A stretch of 64,000 nt of DNA from Neoaquamicrobium microcysteis (GCF_008180155.1 NZ_VSZS01000061.1:186001-250000); one strand, 5' to 3'. Shown: positions 27,020-36,601, numbered from the stretch's first letter. Translations and numbers: made by a program. The notes: generated by a model not told the origin, from the letters alone.

Positions 27020-28264
27020 ATGGGTTTCGAGCCTAAGGATACGTTGCGCATCGGGCTGGTCGGCACCGGCTTCATCGCCCAGTTTCACCTGCGTTCCATG
27101 CTTGGCGTGCGCAACGTGGTCGTCACCGGCGTCTACAGCCGCACGGCCGAGAAACGGCAGACGATCGTCGCGCTGGTGGACGAGCTGGGTCTCGGCCGCT
27201 GCACCGCCCATGACAGCCTCGAAAGCCTCGTGCGCGCCGACGATGTCGATGCCATCTGGATTCTCTCGCCCAACCACACCCGGCTCGACGTGATGCGAAC
27301 CATCCATGCCGAGGTGAAGGCCGGGCGCTCGAAGGTCTTCGCCGTCGCCTGCGAGAAGCCGCTGGCGCGTACCATCAGCGAGGCGCGCGAGATGGTGCGT
27401 CTCGTCGAGGATGCCGGGCTGAACCACGGCTATCTGGAGAACCAGGTGTTCTGCACCCCGGTCATCCGCGGCAAGGAGATCATCTGGCGTCGCGGCGCGT
27501 CGTCCACCGGCCGCCCCTATCTTGCGCGCGCGGCCGAGGAGCATTCCGGCCCGCACGAGGCATGGTTCTGGCAGGGCGACAAGCAGGGCGGCGGCGTGCT
27601 GTCCGACATGATGTGCCACAGCGTCGAGGTGGCCCGCCACCTGCTTACCGAGCCCGGCGCACCCCGCGACTCCCTCAAGGTCAAATCCGTCAACGGCACG
27701 GTCGCCAACCTGAAATGGACCCGTCCGCATTATGCCGACCAGCTCCGTGCGCGCTACGGCGCCGAGGTGGACTACCGCAACCGGCCGTCTGAAGATTTCG
27801 CCCGCGCCACGATTGCCCTTGAGGATCAGGATGGCAACGAGCTGATGATCGAGGCGTCCACCTCGTGGGCCTATGTCGGCGCGGGCCTGCGCATCCAGCT
27901 CGAACTGCTCGGGCCGGAATATGCGATGGAATTCAACTCGCTGGCGACGGGCCTGAAAGTGTTCATGTCGCGCGCCGTCACCGGCTCCGAGGGCGAGGAT
28001 CTGGTCGAAAAGCAGAATGCCGAGCAAGGGCTCATGCCAGTGCTTGAGGACGAGGCCGGCGTCTACGGCTACACCGACGAGAACCGCCACATGGTCGAGT
28101 GTTTCCGCAAGGGCGAAACCCCGCTCGAAACCTTCCATGACGGGCTGGCCGTGGTGGAAATGCTGATCGGCCTCTACCGCTCGGCCGAGATCGGCGAGAC
28201 GATCCGCTTCCCCGCGCCGGAGCTGGAAGACTACGTGCCGCTGGTCGCGCGCCACGGCGCCTGA
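27020..28264 (+). CDS. Gfo/Idh/MocA-family oxidoreductase
   Basis: A 414-residue NAD(P)-dependent sugar or polyol dehydrogenase. The N-terminal Rossmann motif is RIGLVGTGFIAQFHLRSMLG; the catalytic-site motif CEKPLARTISEAREMV is at about residue 113, and the C-terminal alpha/beta substrate domain includes GGGVLSDMMCHSVEVARHLL with the histidine typical of the active site. GGAGAGACAGGC precedes ATG 27020, and the pfkB-type kinase starts 5 bases after the stop. In this operon it likely oxidises the imported sugar before or after phosphorylation; the exact substrate cannot be read. Confidence 0.88.
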   Translation: MGFEPKDTLRIGLVGTGFIAQFHLRSMLGVRNVVVTGVYSRTAEKRQTIVALVDELGLGRCTAHDSLESLVRADDVDAIWILSPNHTRLDVMRTIHAEVKAGRSKVFAVACEKPLARTISEAREMVRLVEDAGLNHGYLENQVFCTPVIRGKEIIWRRGASSTGRPYLARAAEEHSGPHEAWFWQGDKQGGGVLSDMMCHSVEVARHLLTEPGAPRDSLKVKSVNGTVANLKWTRPHYADQLRARYGAEVDYRNRPSEDFARATIALEDQDGNELMIEASTSWAYVGAGLRIQLELLGPEYAMEFNSLATGLKVFMSRAVTGSEGEDLVEKQNAEQGLMPVLEDEAGVYGYTDENRHMVECFRKGETPLETFHDGLAVVEMLIGLYRSAEIGETIRFPAPELEDYVPLVARHGA

Positions 28265-28269
28265 CAGCC

Positions 28270-29169
28270 ATGGAGCCCGAACGCATCCTGGTGCTCGGCA
28301 ATGTCAACGTCGATCTCGTCATGGGCGATGTCGACGGCTGGCCGGCTGTCGGCACGGAGGTGATCCTGCCGCGCAGCGAGATGCGGGCAGGGGGTTCGGC
28401 CGGCAATACGGCGCTGGCGCTCTCCGGGCTCGGCATCCCACACCGGCTGGTGGCGGGCATCGGCAGCGACATGATGGGCGACTGGCTCGCCTCCCGGTTC
28501 GATGCAGCCCGCTCGACATGGATCGTGATGGATTGCGCCACGACGCTCACGGTCGGCATCGTCCACACCGGCGGAAACCGCGCCTTCTTCACCACCACCG
28601 GCCATCTCCACCAGTCGCGGCTGGACGATCTCGAAAGTCATCTGCCGCATGCGCCGGCCGGTGGCCATGCCACCATCTCCGGCAGCTTTCTGATGCCGCA
28701 GATCGAGGCCGGTACGTCGAGGCTGATCGCCGCTCTGAAAGCACGCGGCTGGACCGTCGCGATCGACCCCGGCTGGCCGCCTGCCGGCTGGGCGCCGGCC
28801 AATCGCGAGCTCTTCCGGGCGTGGCTGGGCGAGGCCGACATCGCGCTTATCAACGAGGACGAAGCCAAAGGCATCGCCGGCACGGACGATCTCGACGCCG
28901 CGATTGCCGACCTCCGGCCGCTCACCGGGCCGCGAATGCTGGTCGTCAAATGCGGTGGCGACGGCGTGCGCGTCTTTCAGGGCGATGACAGCCTTGCGGT
29001 GCACGCGCCGCAGGTCGAGGTTATCGACACGGTCGGGGCCGGCGACACCTTCAACGCCGCGTTTCTGGCAGCCCTTTCGCGGGGCGAGGACACGCGTCGG
29101 GCGTCCGAGGCCGGCGTCAGGGCCGCATCGAGCGCGATTTCCACATTTCCCCGCCGCTACGCGCCCTGA
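28270..29169 (+). CDS. PfkB-family carbohydrate kinase
   Basis: A 299-residue ribokinase-like kinase. The first PfkB signature is GGSAGNTALALSGLGIPHR, and the second is DTVGAGDTFNAAFLAALSRG with the catalytic Asp in GAGD. An ILVLGNVNVDLVMGDVD strand opens the protein. It phosphorylates a sugar or nucleoside with ATP in the cytoplasm, most likely the sugar brought in by the operon's ABC transporter. It is the last gene of the operon, 5 bases after the dehydrogenase. The EcfG-like promoter of the next gene lies just after its stop. Confidence 0.9.
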   Translation: MEPERILVLGNVNVDLVMGDVDGWPAVGTEVILPRSEMRAGGSAGNTALALSGLGIPHRLVAGIGSDMMGDWLASRFDAARSTWIVMDCATTLTVGIVHTGGNRAFFTTTGHLHQSRLDDLESHLPHAPAGGHATISGSFLMPQIEAGTSRLIAALKARGWTVAIDPGWPPAGWAPANRELFRAWLGEADIALINEDEAKGIAGTDDLDAAIADLRPLTGPRMLVVKCGGDGVRVFQGDDSLAVHAPQVEVIDTVGAGDTFNAAFLAALSRGEDTRRASEAGVRAASSAISTFPRRYAP

Positions 29170-29172
29170 TCC

Positions 29173-29197
29173 GGAGCGAATTTCTCCCTTGCGCGTT
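29173..29197 (+). promoter_or_regulatory. EcfG-type general stress promoter
   Basis: GGAGC (29173-29177), 16 bases, CGTT (29194-29197). The alphaproteobacterial EcfG consensus is GGAAC-N16/17-CGTT, so there is one mismatch. It lies 22 bases before the start of the small membrane protein. Confidence 0.55.
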
Positions 29198-29218
29198 CAT
29201 TGGCAAAGGAGATTCAAC

Positions 29219-29590
29219 ATGACCGAAACACTCTGGATGCTCGTGGTTGTCGGTGGCCCCGTTGTCATCGCTGCCGCCGTCGCCTATGCGCTTCTGACAC
29301 GCCGCAGCAAATCCGTTGGCGAGACCGCCGCCCAGCGCAGCGCCACGCGGCGCCTTTATGAAGAGCCGGAAGCAGCCGCCCCCGGCGCACTCGGCGATGT
29401 GCTCACTCCTGAGGAGAAAGCCAGGGAAGCCGATCCGCGCGCCGAGTCGCCCGCAGCACGCTCGCTGCGCGCCGAACAGGCAAAGGCCCAGGCGGCCGAC
29501 AATCTGGAGGAGGGGCTTGAAGACACCTTCCCGGCGAGCGATCCCGTCTCGGCCACCTCGAGCACGACCAGCGGCGCGCCGAAGCACTGA
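29219..29590 (+). CDS. Small membrane-anchored protein with acidic C-terminal motif
   Basis: A 123-residue protein with one N-terminal membrane helix (LWMLVVVGGPVVIAAAVAYALL) followed by a soluble, charged tail. The tail ends with NLEEGLEDTFPASDPVSATS, a motif I recognise from short uncharacterised alphaproteobacterial proteins, often stress-induced. AAAGGAG precedes ATG 29219. An EcfG-like promoter directly upstream suggests control by the general stress response. Function unknown; the membrane topology is probably N-out/C-in given the basic RRSK after the helix. Confidence 0.8.
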   Translation: MTETLWMLVVVGGPVVIAAAVAYALLTRRSKSVGETAAQRSATRRLYEEPEAAAPGALGDVLTPEEKAREADPRAESPAARSLRAEQAKAQAADNLEEGLEDTFPASDPVSATSSTTSGAPKH

Positions 29591-29657
29591 TCGGCGCTTG
29601 CCGGATCGCGCCAGGCGGTGGCTGAACATCTTGTCCGCCAACATCCCCCTTGAGATG

Positions 29658-29773
29658 GAGCCGCTTGTCTCTTCGGACCGCTCGTTAAGGAAGATAAAGA
29701 ATTGCGGCCGTCCGCGACGCAGGATCTTCCCCCGTTTACGGGGGGTCCGAAGGACGGGCGAGACAAGCGGCTC
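29658..29773. repeat. Perfect 14-bp inverted repeat around a hairpin-rich spacer
   Basis: GAGCCGCTTGTCTC (29658-29671) is repeated exactly in inverted form as GAGACAAGCGGCTC (29760-29773), enclosing 88 bases that include a CCCCCGTTTACGGGGG hairpin. No gene is seen in the 262-base space. It could be a decayed mobile palindromic element or fold as one large structured RNA. Confidence 0.6.
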
Positions 29774-29830
29774 GCCCTCAAGGACCACGCGAAGCGTGGT
29801 GAAGGGGGCGTTCGGCTGCACGGAATGTCC

Positions 29831-29848
29831 CGCTTAAACGTTTAAGCG
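29831..29848. terminator. 18-bp perfect palindrome at the end of tamB
   Basis: CGCTTAAACGTTTAAGCG is perfectly palindromic and lies 4 bases beyond the tamB stop codon. With no loop it would fold with an AACGTT turn; it may help end the tamAB message. A protein-binding role cannot be excluded. Confidence 0.4.
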
Positions 29849-29852
29849 TCTG

Positions 29853-32800
29853 TCAGTAGTCGCGCTCGAAGAAGATGCCCAGCGAGCTGTCGCCGTCGCT
29901 GCCCAGCGCGCCGCGCGCCTTGAGTTCGTCGGTGATGTCCAGATTGATCGTCCCGCGCGTTGCGCCTTGGGCACCCGCTTCCACGCCCAGATAGACATTG
30001 TCGCTGATGTAGCGGCCAGCGCGCACGGCTGCGTTGCCTTCGCTGTCGGTGACGATGTCGAGGTCGTCGAGGCCGGTGGCGTTGCGCAGGCTGCCGAGCA
30101 GCGACGTGTTCGATCCGCCGGCCAGCTCTGCTGCCGCTGCGGCCAGCTGCGCGATCTGCAGCGGCGAAAGCTCGCTCATGCCGCGGTTGAAGATCAGCCG
30201 CGCCAGCACCTCGTCCTCCGGAAGTTCCGGCTGCGACGAAAACGAGATGTCCAGCGCCGAGACGCGACCCGTCACCGTGATGAAGACCGTGATGTCCCCG
30301 CTGCCCGAACGCGCGACGAAGTTGAGGAACGGGTCCAGGTCGCCGATCAGCGTCACCGTTCCTTCGTCGAAGGTGATGCGCTGGCCGAGGATCGACAGTC
30401 GCCCCCGGACGAGCTCGAACCCGCCCACCGGCTGGATGTTGGTGACCGGCCCGGTCAGCTGCACGCGTCCGCCCAGCTCCGCATCGAGCCCGCGCCCGCG
30501 CACGAAGATGCGGTTGGGGGCGCTCACGCCGACGTTCAGGCGCACGACGCTCGGCCGCGCCGTCGGCGTCGGCGTGCCGTCATTGGCACGTGCGCGCTCC
30601 AGCGTCTGCTGCACGCCGGGCGGCGGGTTGAGGTGGATGACGTCGATCGCTGCCGCGCCGCCGGCGAAGTTGTCTGGAACGGAGATTTCCGCCCGCTCGA
30701 CATTGATCTCGCCCGAAATCAGCGGATCGCGTGTCAGCGGTCCCGTCATCGCGAGATTGCCGCTGACGGTGGCGACCACGAGGTCGCCGTCGGCGTAGCG
30801 TGCCTGGTTCAGCACGATGCGTATGTCGGCGGGGAAACCGGCGCTCGCATTTGTGGAAATCGTGCCGCTGGCGCTGATGCTGCCGCCTGCCGCAAGCGCG
30901 GCGCTGGCCGAGCGTATCGTGACCGTCTCCCCTTCGATCGCGGCCATCACATTGATGTCCTGCAGGCGGACGTTGCTTTCCGGGTCCACCACTTGCGCGC
31001 CGCTGGTCGAGGCCATGCCGCGGATCACCGGCTGCTGGATGCTGCCCGACACGCTGCCGTTCACCTGCACCACGCCGGAAAGCTGGGTGCCGCGATCGAT
31101 CAGGAAGCGGTTGGCGAGCGACAGCGGCGCGGAGCCGTTGAGGTTGACCGCAAGCCCGCTGCCCGAAAGCGGCACGGTGCCGTTGGCCGTCAGCGACAGC
31201 CCCTGCGGTCCGCTCACCTGTACAGATGAAAGCGTGACCGTGTCGTTGGCGAAGCGGCCGGCGGCGGTGGCATCGAGCGTGGCGATGCCGGCTCCGCGCA
31301 GCGGCGCGGCGGCAAGCCCGGCTCCACGCAGGTCGAACGTCGCCTGCGGCGAGGACGTGGTGCCCGCCACGCGCGCCGAGCCGGTGATGGTGCCGGCAAG
31401 GTCCTGCCCCTGCACCACGCGGTTGAGCGCGGCGAGCGGGAAGGAGGCGAGGTCGACGTTGAGCGCAAGCTGCCCGTCGTCCAGCGGCACGCCGCCGCGC
31501 ACCGCCGCGCGCAGGCCCTCGGGGCTGCTGACGTTGGCATCCAGATTGAGCCGCTGGCCGCTCGTGTCGCCGCTGGCGCGGATAGTGAGCGAGCTTTGTC
31601 CGGCCTGCCGCAGCGCTGCGGCCGTTATGGCGTCGCCGGTCAGCGAGAAGCGCGCGTTGGGCGCGTCACGCGTGCCGCTCACGGTCGCCTGTCCGTCCAG
31701 CGTGCCGCCAAGGTCGAGGTCGGGCCTCACCAGGTTGGCGATGGACAGCGGCAGCCTTGCGATGGTCACGTTCAGGTCCAGCGTGTCGGCGACGCGGCCG
31801 TTCGCGGCGATGCGCCCGCCGGCAACGTCTATCGCCAGCGCGTCGATCGCGATGCTGTCGCCCACCACCAGCAGGGATGCCGGTTCGACCAGCCTTGCCT
31901 GGACGATGCCCTGCCCAAGCGAGGCTTCGTCGAGGCTAATGCGGTAGCCGCCGTTCTCGGGAGCGAGAGCGCCGCGCGCGCGGGCCTGCGCGCCGTTGTG
32001 CAGCGTCGCGTCGGCCTCGAACCGGGTGGTGTCGCCGGTGCTTTGCGCGTTCGCCGCAAGGGTCGCCACCTCCACGCCGCCCGCCGTCAGGTCGCGCGCG
32101 TTCACCGTGCCGTCGATCACGGGCACGCCGAACAGGTCTTCCACACTTGCCTCGATGTCGGCCTGCCCGAGCCGCGTATCGCCCAGGCGCAGGTCGCGCA
32201 CCGATGCGTCGGCGGTGGCGTTCTGGCGGCCTTCTTCGGTCGATGCGAGCGACACGGTTGCATCGATGGCGCCGGTAGCTTCGACGAGGAACAGCGCGGC
32301 GGCCGTCGAGACGTCCGCGGCGTCCACGACGAGATCGCCGTCGATCAGCCCCGTCGGGCCCTGCGTCAGCGACCCGGTGACGCGCGCGCCGCCTGCCGAA
32401 AATTCCAGGTCGCTCAGCCGGCGCTCGCCCTCGGCAACGGCCACGCCGGCCGAAAGCTGCACGCGCACCCCGTCGAGGAAGGCATCGCCGCCCACCGTGC
32501 CCGCCAGCGCGCCGGCATCCAGCGTTCCGTCGAAGGCTATGCTGGCATCGTTGAGCCGCTTGTCTGCCAGCGTGCCGGAGGGCACGCGCGCCATGGTGGT
32601 GATGGAGATCGGCCCGTCGGAGCCGGAAAGCCTGCCGCCCGCTTCCAGCCGTCCCGAGGCCTGGGGCGAGACGAGCGCGAGGTCGGCCAGCGTCAGCGCG
32701 TAGTCGAAATCCGCTGCACCCGAGGCGATCGTGCCGTCCGCGGTCAGTTCGATCCGGTCGTTTCCGACGCGCAAATTCTCGGCCAGAAGGCCGGTTTCGC

Positions 32801-34457
32801 CGCGCGCCACGCGCCCGGTGATCGTCGTGCGGCCTGCCAGCAGATTGTCGGCCGCCTCGACGTCGATGCGCAGTTCCTCGGCCGCGCTGTCGATGGTCAG
32901 GTCGAACGCGCCGCTGATGGGGCGTACTTCGCCGGTTGCGCGCAGGTTCAGCGCGCCCTCGAGCTCGCGCCCGGCGAGGTTGGAGAACGGTGCGATGCTC
33001 TCGGCTTCCATCGCAAGATCGCCGTTGAAGGCAAGCTCGGCGATCTCGCCCTGAAGCGAGATGGCAAGCCCGTTGCCCGACAGGATGGCGTTGGTCAGTT
33101 GCACCGCCTCGCCGGAATTCCATGAGCCGTCCACGTCCAGCGTAATCGCATCGCCCAGCGCCTCGCCGATGTCGGCACGCGTGGCGATGATGCCCGACAG
33201 CCCGCCATCGACTGCGAAGGTGACGCTGCGTGCCGCCGGGTTGTCGAGGTTGCGCGCCAGCCCGCCCAGATCGAACCGCGCGGTTTCGGCGGTGAAATCG
33301 GCAGTCGTCAGCTTCTCCACCGCGATCGTGCCCGACCATTCCTCGCTGGCGGTGTTGCCGAAGGAAAGCGTGACGTTGGCGCGATCCACGGTCGTCTCGC
33401 CGCCCGGCAGCGGCAGCAGCACGCGCTCGTCCGTGCCGTCGTCGATGGTCGCATCGAGGGTCAGCTGGCGCAGGAAGCCGTCGGCGCTGGTTTCGGCCGC
33501 CGCCTCCAGCGAAAGCGCCGCACTTTGCAGGCTCAGTGCGTCGAGGCGCGTTCCGCCTTCCTCCTTCACGACGCCGCGCGCATCGAGCGTCGTTTCCGCG
33601 CCGAAGAAGTCGCGGAACTGCACGGGAATGAGCTGGGCGATCGGCCCGTTGAGCTGTGCGGCGAAGCCGAGCCCTTCGGCCTGCTGCCGCAGCTGCGTCG
33701 CGCCGGTCAGGATACGCTCGCCGGCCGCGTCCAGCGTCAGCTCGACATCGAGTTCCGAGAGCGGCCCGCTGCCCGCGACCGTCAGGTCCACCGGCGGGCG
33801 GCCCTCTATGTTCAGCAGGTTGGCGACGATGCCGTTCTCCGGCTCGGAAAGGCTGAGGTCGAGATCGAGTACCTGAGAGGCGTTGGCATAGACGGCGTTC
33901 AGCGCGAACTGGCCGCCCGGCCCGTCCAGCCGGGTGATGTCGAGTGCGGTGTCGAGCGAGCCGTCCTCCAGCCTGATGCGGCCGGTGATCGACAGCTCCG
34001 ATTCGAGCCCGAACACGTCAGGCCCGAAGCTGATCGAGGCCGCGTCCAGCGCATCCAGATTGATCGCAATCGGCAGCTCGGGCACCTGGAACGATGACGA
34101 TTCCGGCGTCGGAAGGCTCTCGTCGGGGATGGGCCGGCGCAGCACCTCGATGCGTTCCGCCGCCAGCGTGTCGATCTGCAATCGCTGCCGCAGCACCAGC
34201 GTCGTGCGGCTCCACACGATGGATGCGTTGGTGATGCGCAGCCACACGCCCTCGTTGTCGGCCACCGTAATCAGGCCGATGCGCGCGTTCGACGACAGCA
34301 CGCCCTGTATGCCCTGGATGCGGATTTGCCTGTTCGGGCCCGACAGCCGGTCTTCCACGAACGACAGGAAAAGCCCGCGCTCCTCTTCCGGCGTCTCCTG
34401 CTGCGCGAACGCCGGCAGGGTCAGGAAGAAGATGAGAAGGGCGGCCAGAATGCGCAT
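29853..34457 (-). CDS. tamB: Translocation and assembly module protein TamB
   Basis: TamB spans the periplasm as a long beta-taco groove and, with TamA, supports outer-membrane protein assembly and phospholipid transport to the outer membrane. The 1534-residue protein opens with MRILAALLIFFLTLPAFA, which reads as a signal peptide or anchor, and continues with repetitive beta-strand sequence rich in LxGxxxG-type turns for over 1000 residues. The C-terminal TamB/DUF490 domain includes GGRVQLTGPVTNIQPVGGFE, GRLSILGQRITFDEGTVTLI and EDEVLARLIFNRGMSELSPL, ending DSSLGIFFERDY. The start overlaps the tamA stop (ATGA), so the two are cotranscribed and coupled. Confidence 0.94.
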   Translation of the reverse strand: MRILAALLIFFLTLPAFAQQETPEEERGLFLSFVEDRLSGPNRQIRIQGIQGVLSSNARIGLITVADNEGVWLRITNASIVWSRTTLVLRQRLQIDTLAAERIEVLRRPIPDESLPTPESSSFQVPELPIAINLDALDAASISFGPDVFGLESELSITGRIRLEDGSLDTALDITRLDGPGGQFALNAVYANASQVLDLDLSLSEPENGIVANLLNIEGRPPVDLTVAGSGPLSELDVELTLDAAGERILTGATQLRQQAEGLGFAAQLNGPIAQLIPVQFRDFFGAETTLDARGVVKEEGGTRLDALSLQSAALSLEAAAETSADGFLRQLTLDATIDDGTDERVLLPLPGGETTVDRANVTLSFGNTASEEWSGTIAVEKLTTADFTAETARFDLGGLARNLDNPAARSVTFAVDGGLSGIIATRADIGEALGDAITLDVDGSWNSGEAVQLTNAILSGNGLAISLQGEIAELAFNGDLAMEAESIAPFSNLAGRELEGALNLRATGEVRPISGAFDLTIDSAAEELRIDVEAADNLLAGRTTITGRVARGETGLLAENLRVGNDRIELTADGTIASGAADFDYALTLADLALVSPQASGRLEAGGRLSGSDGPISITTMARVPSGTLADKRLNDASIAFDGTLDAGALAGTVGGDAFLDGVRVQLSAGVAVAEGERRLSDLEFSAGGARVTGSLTQGPTGLIDGDLVVDAADVSTAAALFLVEATGAIDATVSLASTEEGRQNATADASVRDLRLGDTRLGQADIEASVEDLFGVPVIDGTVNARDLTAGGVEVATLAANAQSTGDTTRFEADATLHNGAQARARGALAPENGGYRISLDEASLGQGIVQARLVEPASLLVVGDSIAIDALAIDVAGGRIAANGRVADTLDLNVTIARLPLSIANLVRPDLDLGGTLDGQATVSGTRDAPNARFSLTGDAITAAALRQAGQSSLTIRASGDTSGQRLNLDANVSSPEGLRAAVRGGVPLDDGQLALNVDLASFPLAALNRVVQGQDLAGTITGSARVAGTTSSPQATFDLRGAGLAAAPLRGAGIATLDATAAGRFANDTVTLSSVQVSGPQGLSLTANGTVPLSGSGLAVNLNGSAPLSLANRFLIDRGTQLSGVVQVNGSVSGSIQQPVIRGMASTSGAQVVDPESNVRLQDINVMAAIEGETVTIRSASAALAAGGSISASGTISTNASAGFPADIRIVLNQARYADGDLVVATVSGNLAMTGPLTRDPLISGEINVERAEISVPDNFAGGAAAIDVIHLNPPPGVQQTLERARANDGTPTPTARPSVVRLNVGVSAPNRIFVRGRGLDAELGGRVQLTGPVTNIQPVGGFELVRGRLSILGQRITFDEGTVTLIGDLDPFLNFVARSGSGDITVFITVTGRVSALDISFSSQPELPEDEVLARLIFNRGMSELSPLQIAQLAAAAAELAGGSNTSLLGSLRNATGLDDLDIVTDSEGNAAVRAGRYISDNVYLGVEAGAQGATRGTINLDITDELKARGALGSDGDSSLGIFFERDY

Positions 34458-36388
34458 CAGAAAGCCTGTCCTATGCCGACATAGACGCCGACGCTCGGGT
34501 CGCCTTCGCGGCGGTCGAGCGGCACGGCCACGTCGAGCCTGATCGGCCCCAGCCCGGTCAGGTAGCGCAGCCCGACGCCTGCGCCGATCCGTACGTCCTC
34601 GTCGAAGCTGGGGATGGTGTCCTCGCCGACATAGCCCGCATCCACAAAGCCGACGAGGCCGATGGAGTTGGTCACGCGCACGCGCGCCTCGGCCGACGCC
34701 TCGGCCAGCGAGCGGCCGCCGATGATGTTGCCCGATGCCGTGGGCACGCCGATGTTGCGATAGCCGTAGCCGCGCACCGATCCGCCGCCGCCGGCAAAGA
34801 ACAGCATGTCCGGCGGCAACTGCGCGATGGATGGCCCGGTCAGCGTGCCGAGCTTCACTCGTCCGGCCAGCACGAAGCGGTTGTCGGCGCCGAAGCCATA
34901 ATAGGCGCGCGCCTCGGCCGTCGCTTTGAAGGCCGGGTTGCCGTACTCGAACTCATAGAAGGGGTAAGCTGTCGCTTCGAGGAAATAACCCTCTGTCGCA
35001 TCCGTCGGGTTGTCGCGGCTGTCGTATGTCAGCGTGCCGGTCACGCCAAGCGTTGCAAAGTCGCGCCGCCCGAATTCGTCGTCGTCGAAGCGCGCCACGC
35101 CTCCCGTCAGGAAGGCCTTGCCTGAGAGCTCCTCGTTGAAGATGTGCGTGAAGCCCGCAGTGCCGGTAATCGCCGTTCTTGTGTAAGCGTCCAGCACCTC
35201 GCGGTCTCCGAACAGCGACGCGGTGAAATCCGTGTCGGGCGTCCACACACCCGGCTTGGTGAAGGTCGCGCCCACGCGGTAGGTGAACTCGTCCGGCTTG
35301 AACGTCTGGCCGATGCCCGCGACCTTGGCGTCGAAGCGCAGCCGCTCTGCACGGCCGAACAGGTTGCGATGCACCCAGAACGTCTCGACGCCCAGCCCGT
35401 CGATGGTGGAGTATGTGCCGCCGACGCCGAAGCGGCGCGGCAGCCGCTCCTGCACGATGTAGGTGATCGGCAGCAGGCCGTTGGCGTCGATCATCTCCGC
35501 TTCCTGGAAGCGGGCGGCGCGGAACACGTCCAGCCGCGCGATGCGCGTGCCGGCCCGCGTCAGGTCGTCGGGGTCGTATTCCTCGCCTTGGCGCAGCCCG
35601 GTCATCCAGGCCAGCCATTCGGGATCGATCCGCTCCGTGCCCTGCACGGTCACGGGTCCGTAATACGCCTTGCGGCCGGGATCGACCGTGATGCGCGCGT
35701 CGACCACGTCGAAATCGTGCGCTGCTTCCACGCGCCGTTCGGCGATCTCGGCCTTCGCGTGGCCCTGCTGCCGCCATGCCTCGACAGCCAGTCGCTCGGC
35801 GCGGATGATCGTGCCGGACCGGGCGACCTCGCCGGGCGCAAAGCCTTCGTCGCGCGGATCGTCCACCGCGTCGCGTCGGCTCTGCGGGGCAGGGGCCTCG
35901 TTGACGATCGCCGCTTCGCGGAAGTTGAAAAGCGGGCCGGGCTGGACGGTGACGACGACGTTTGCCGGCTCCGCCAGGGTCGCGTCGGGGGCGAGGTCGG
36001 CGGCTTCGCGGCCGTCGATAAGGATTGAGATGGTGCCGCCGTAGCGGCCTTCCGAATAGAGCGTGGCAAGCAGACGGCGGTAGTCGCCTCTCGCCTTCGA
36101 GATCAGGCCGGCGGCCCCGGAAGCCGGCTCGTTGCGGTCGCTCCACAGCGTCGAGGCAGCGCGCAGCTTGCCCTCGATGTCGCTGTCCGTCTCGCCGACG
36201 ACGATCTCGACTTCGTAGTTCTGGGGATCGCCGATGACCATGTCTTCTTCGGCTGGCGCGTCGCGCCCGAAGAGGCGTATGCCGAACAGCTCGAAGGCGT
36301 GTGCGGGCACGGGTGCCGCCAGCGTTACGCAGACAAAGCCTGTCAGGATTCGGCTTTTCAGCCGGAAAGATGACCTGCGCCCGATCAA
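34457..36388 (-). CDS. tamA: Outer-membrane protein TamA (Omp85 superfamily)
   Basis: TamA is the Omp85-type barrel partner of TamB. The 643-residue protein has a signal peptide (ILTGFVCVTLAAPVPAHA, cleavage before FELFG) and POTRA domains to about residue 270, including RLLATLYSEGRYGGTISI, AKAEIAERRVEAAHDFDVVD and TVDPGRKAYYGPVTVQG. The C-terminal 16-strand barrel contains GGGGSVRGYGYRNIG, the conserved (V/I)RGY lid-loop motif, and ends SVGVYVGIGQAF with terminal Phe. The only suitable start is TTG 36388; no upstream ATG is in frame. tamB follows with a 4-base overlap. Confidence 0.92.
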   Translation of the reverse strand: MIGRRSSFRLKSRILTGFVCVTLAAPVPAHAFELFGIRLFGRDAPAEEDMVIGDPQNYEVEIVVGETDSDIEGKLRAASTLWSDRNEPASGAAGLISKARGDYRRLLATLYSEGRYGGTISILIDGREAADLAPDATLAEPANVVVTVQPGPLFNFREAAIVNEAPAPQSRRDAVDDPRDEGFAPGEVARSGTIIRAERLAVEAWRQQGHAKAEIAERRVEAAHDFDVVDARITVDPGRKAYYGPVTVQGTERIDPEWLAWMTGLRQGEEYDPDDLTRAGTRIARLDVFRAARFQEAEMIDANGLLPITYIVQERLPRRFGVGGTYSTIDGLGVETFWVHRNLFGRAERLRFDAKVAGIGQTFKPDEFTYRVGATFTKPGVWTPDTDFTASLFGDREVLDAYTRTAITGTAGFTHIFNEELSGKAFLTGGVARFDDDEFGRRDFATLGVTGTLTYDSRDNPTDATEGYFLEATAYPFYEFEYGNPAFKATAEARAYYGFGADNRFVLAGRVKLGTLTGPSIAQLPPDMLFFAGGGGSVRGYGYRNIGVPTASGNIIGGRSLAEASAEARVRVTNSIGLVGFVDAGYVGEDTIPSFDEDVRIGAGVGLRYLTGLGPIRLDVAVPLDRREGDPSVGVYVGIGQAF

Positions 36389-36576
36389 GCGAACACCCTA
36401 CACATCACAACAATCGCGCCGGCTTGCGGCAGGTCCGCCCAGGCGCCATTGTCGATGTCACAACCTTAACATCCGCTTTAAACGGATAGCGAGCGGTCGC
36501 AATCTATCGACCGGTTGCCCCCTTGTCCAACAGTGGCGTCTCACAAACCGGTCACGAGATGTTACTGATTTCGCTG

Positions 36577-36601
36577 GGAACCTGCCTCCGAACCCCACGT
36601 T
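36577..36601 (+). promoter_or_regulatory. EcfG-type general stress promoter
   Basis: GGAAC (36577-36581), exactly 16 bases, CGTT (36598-36601): a perfect match to the alphaproteobacterial EcfG consensus. The start codon of the DUF3008 gene is 31 bases downstream. Confidence 0.7.
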
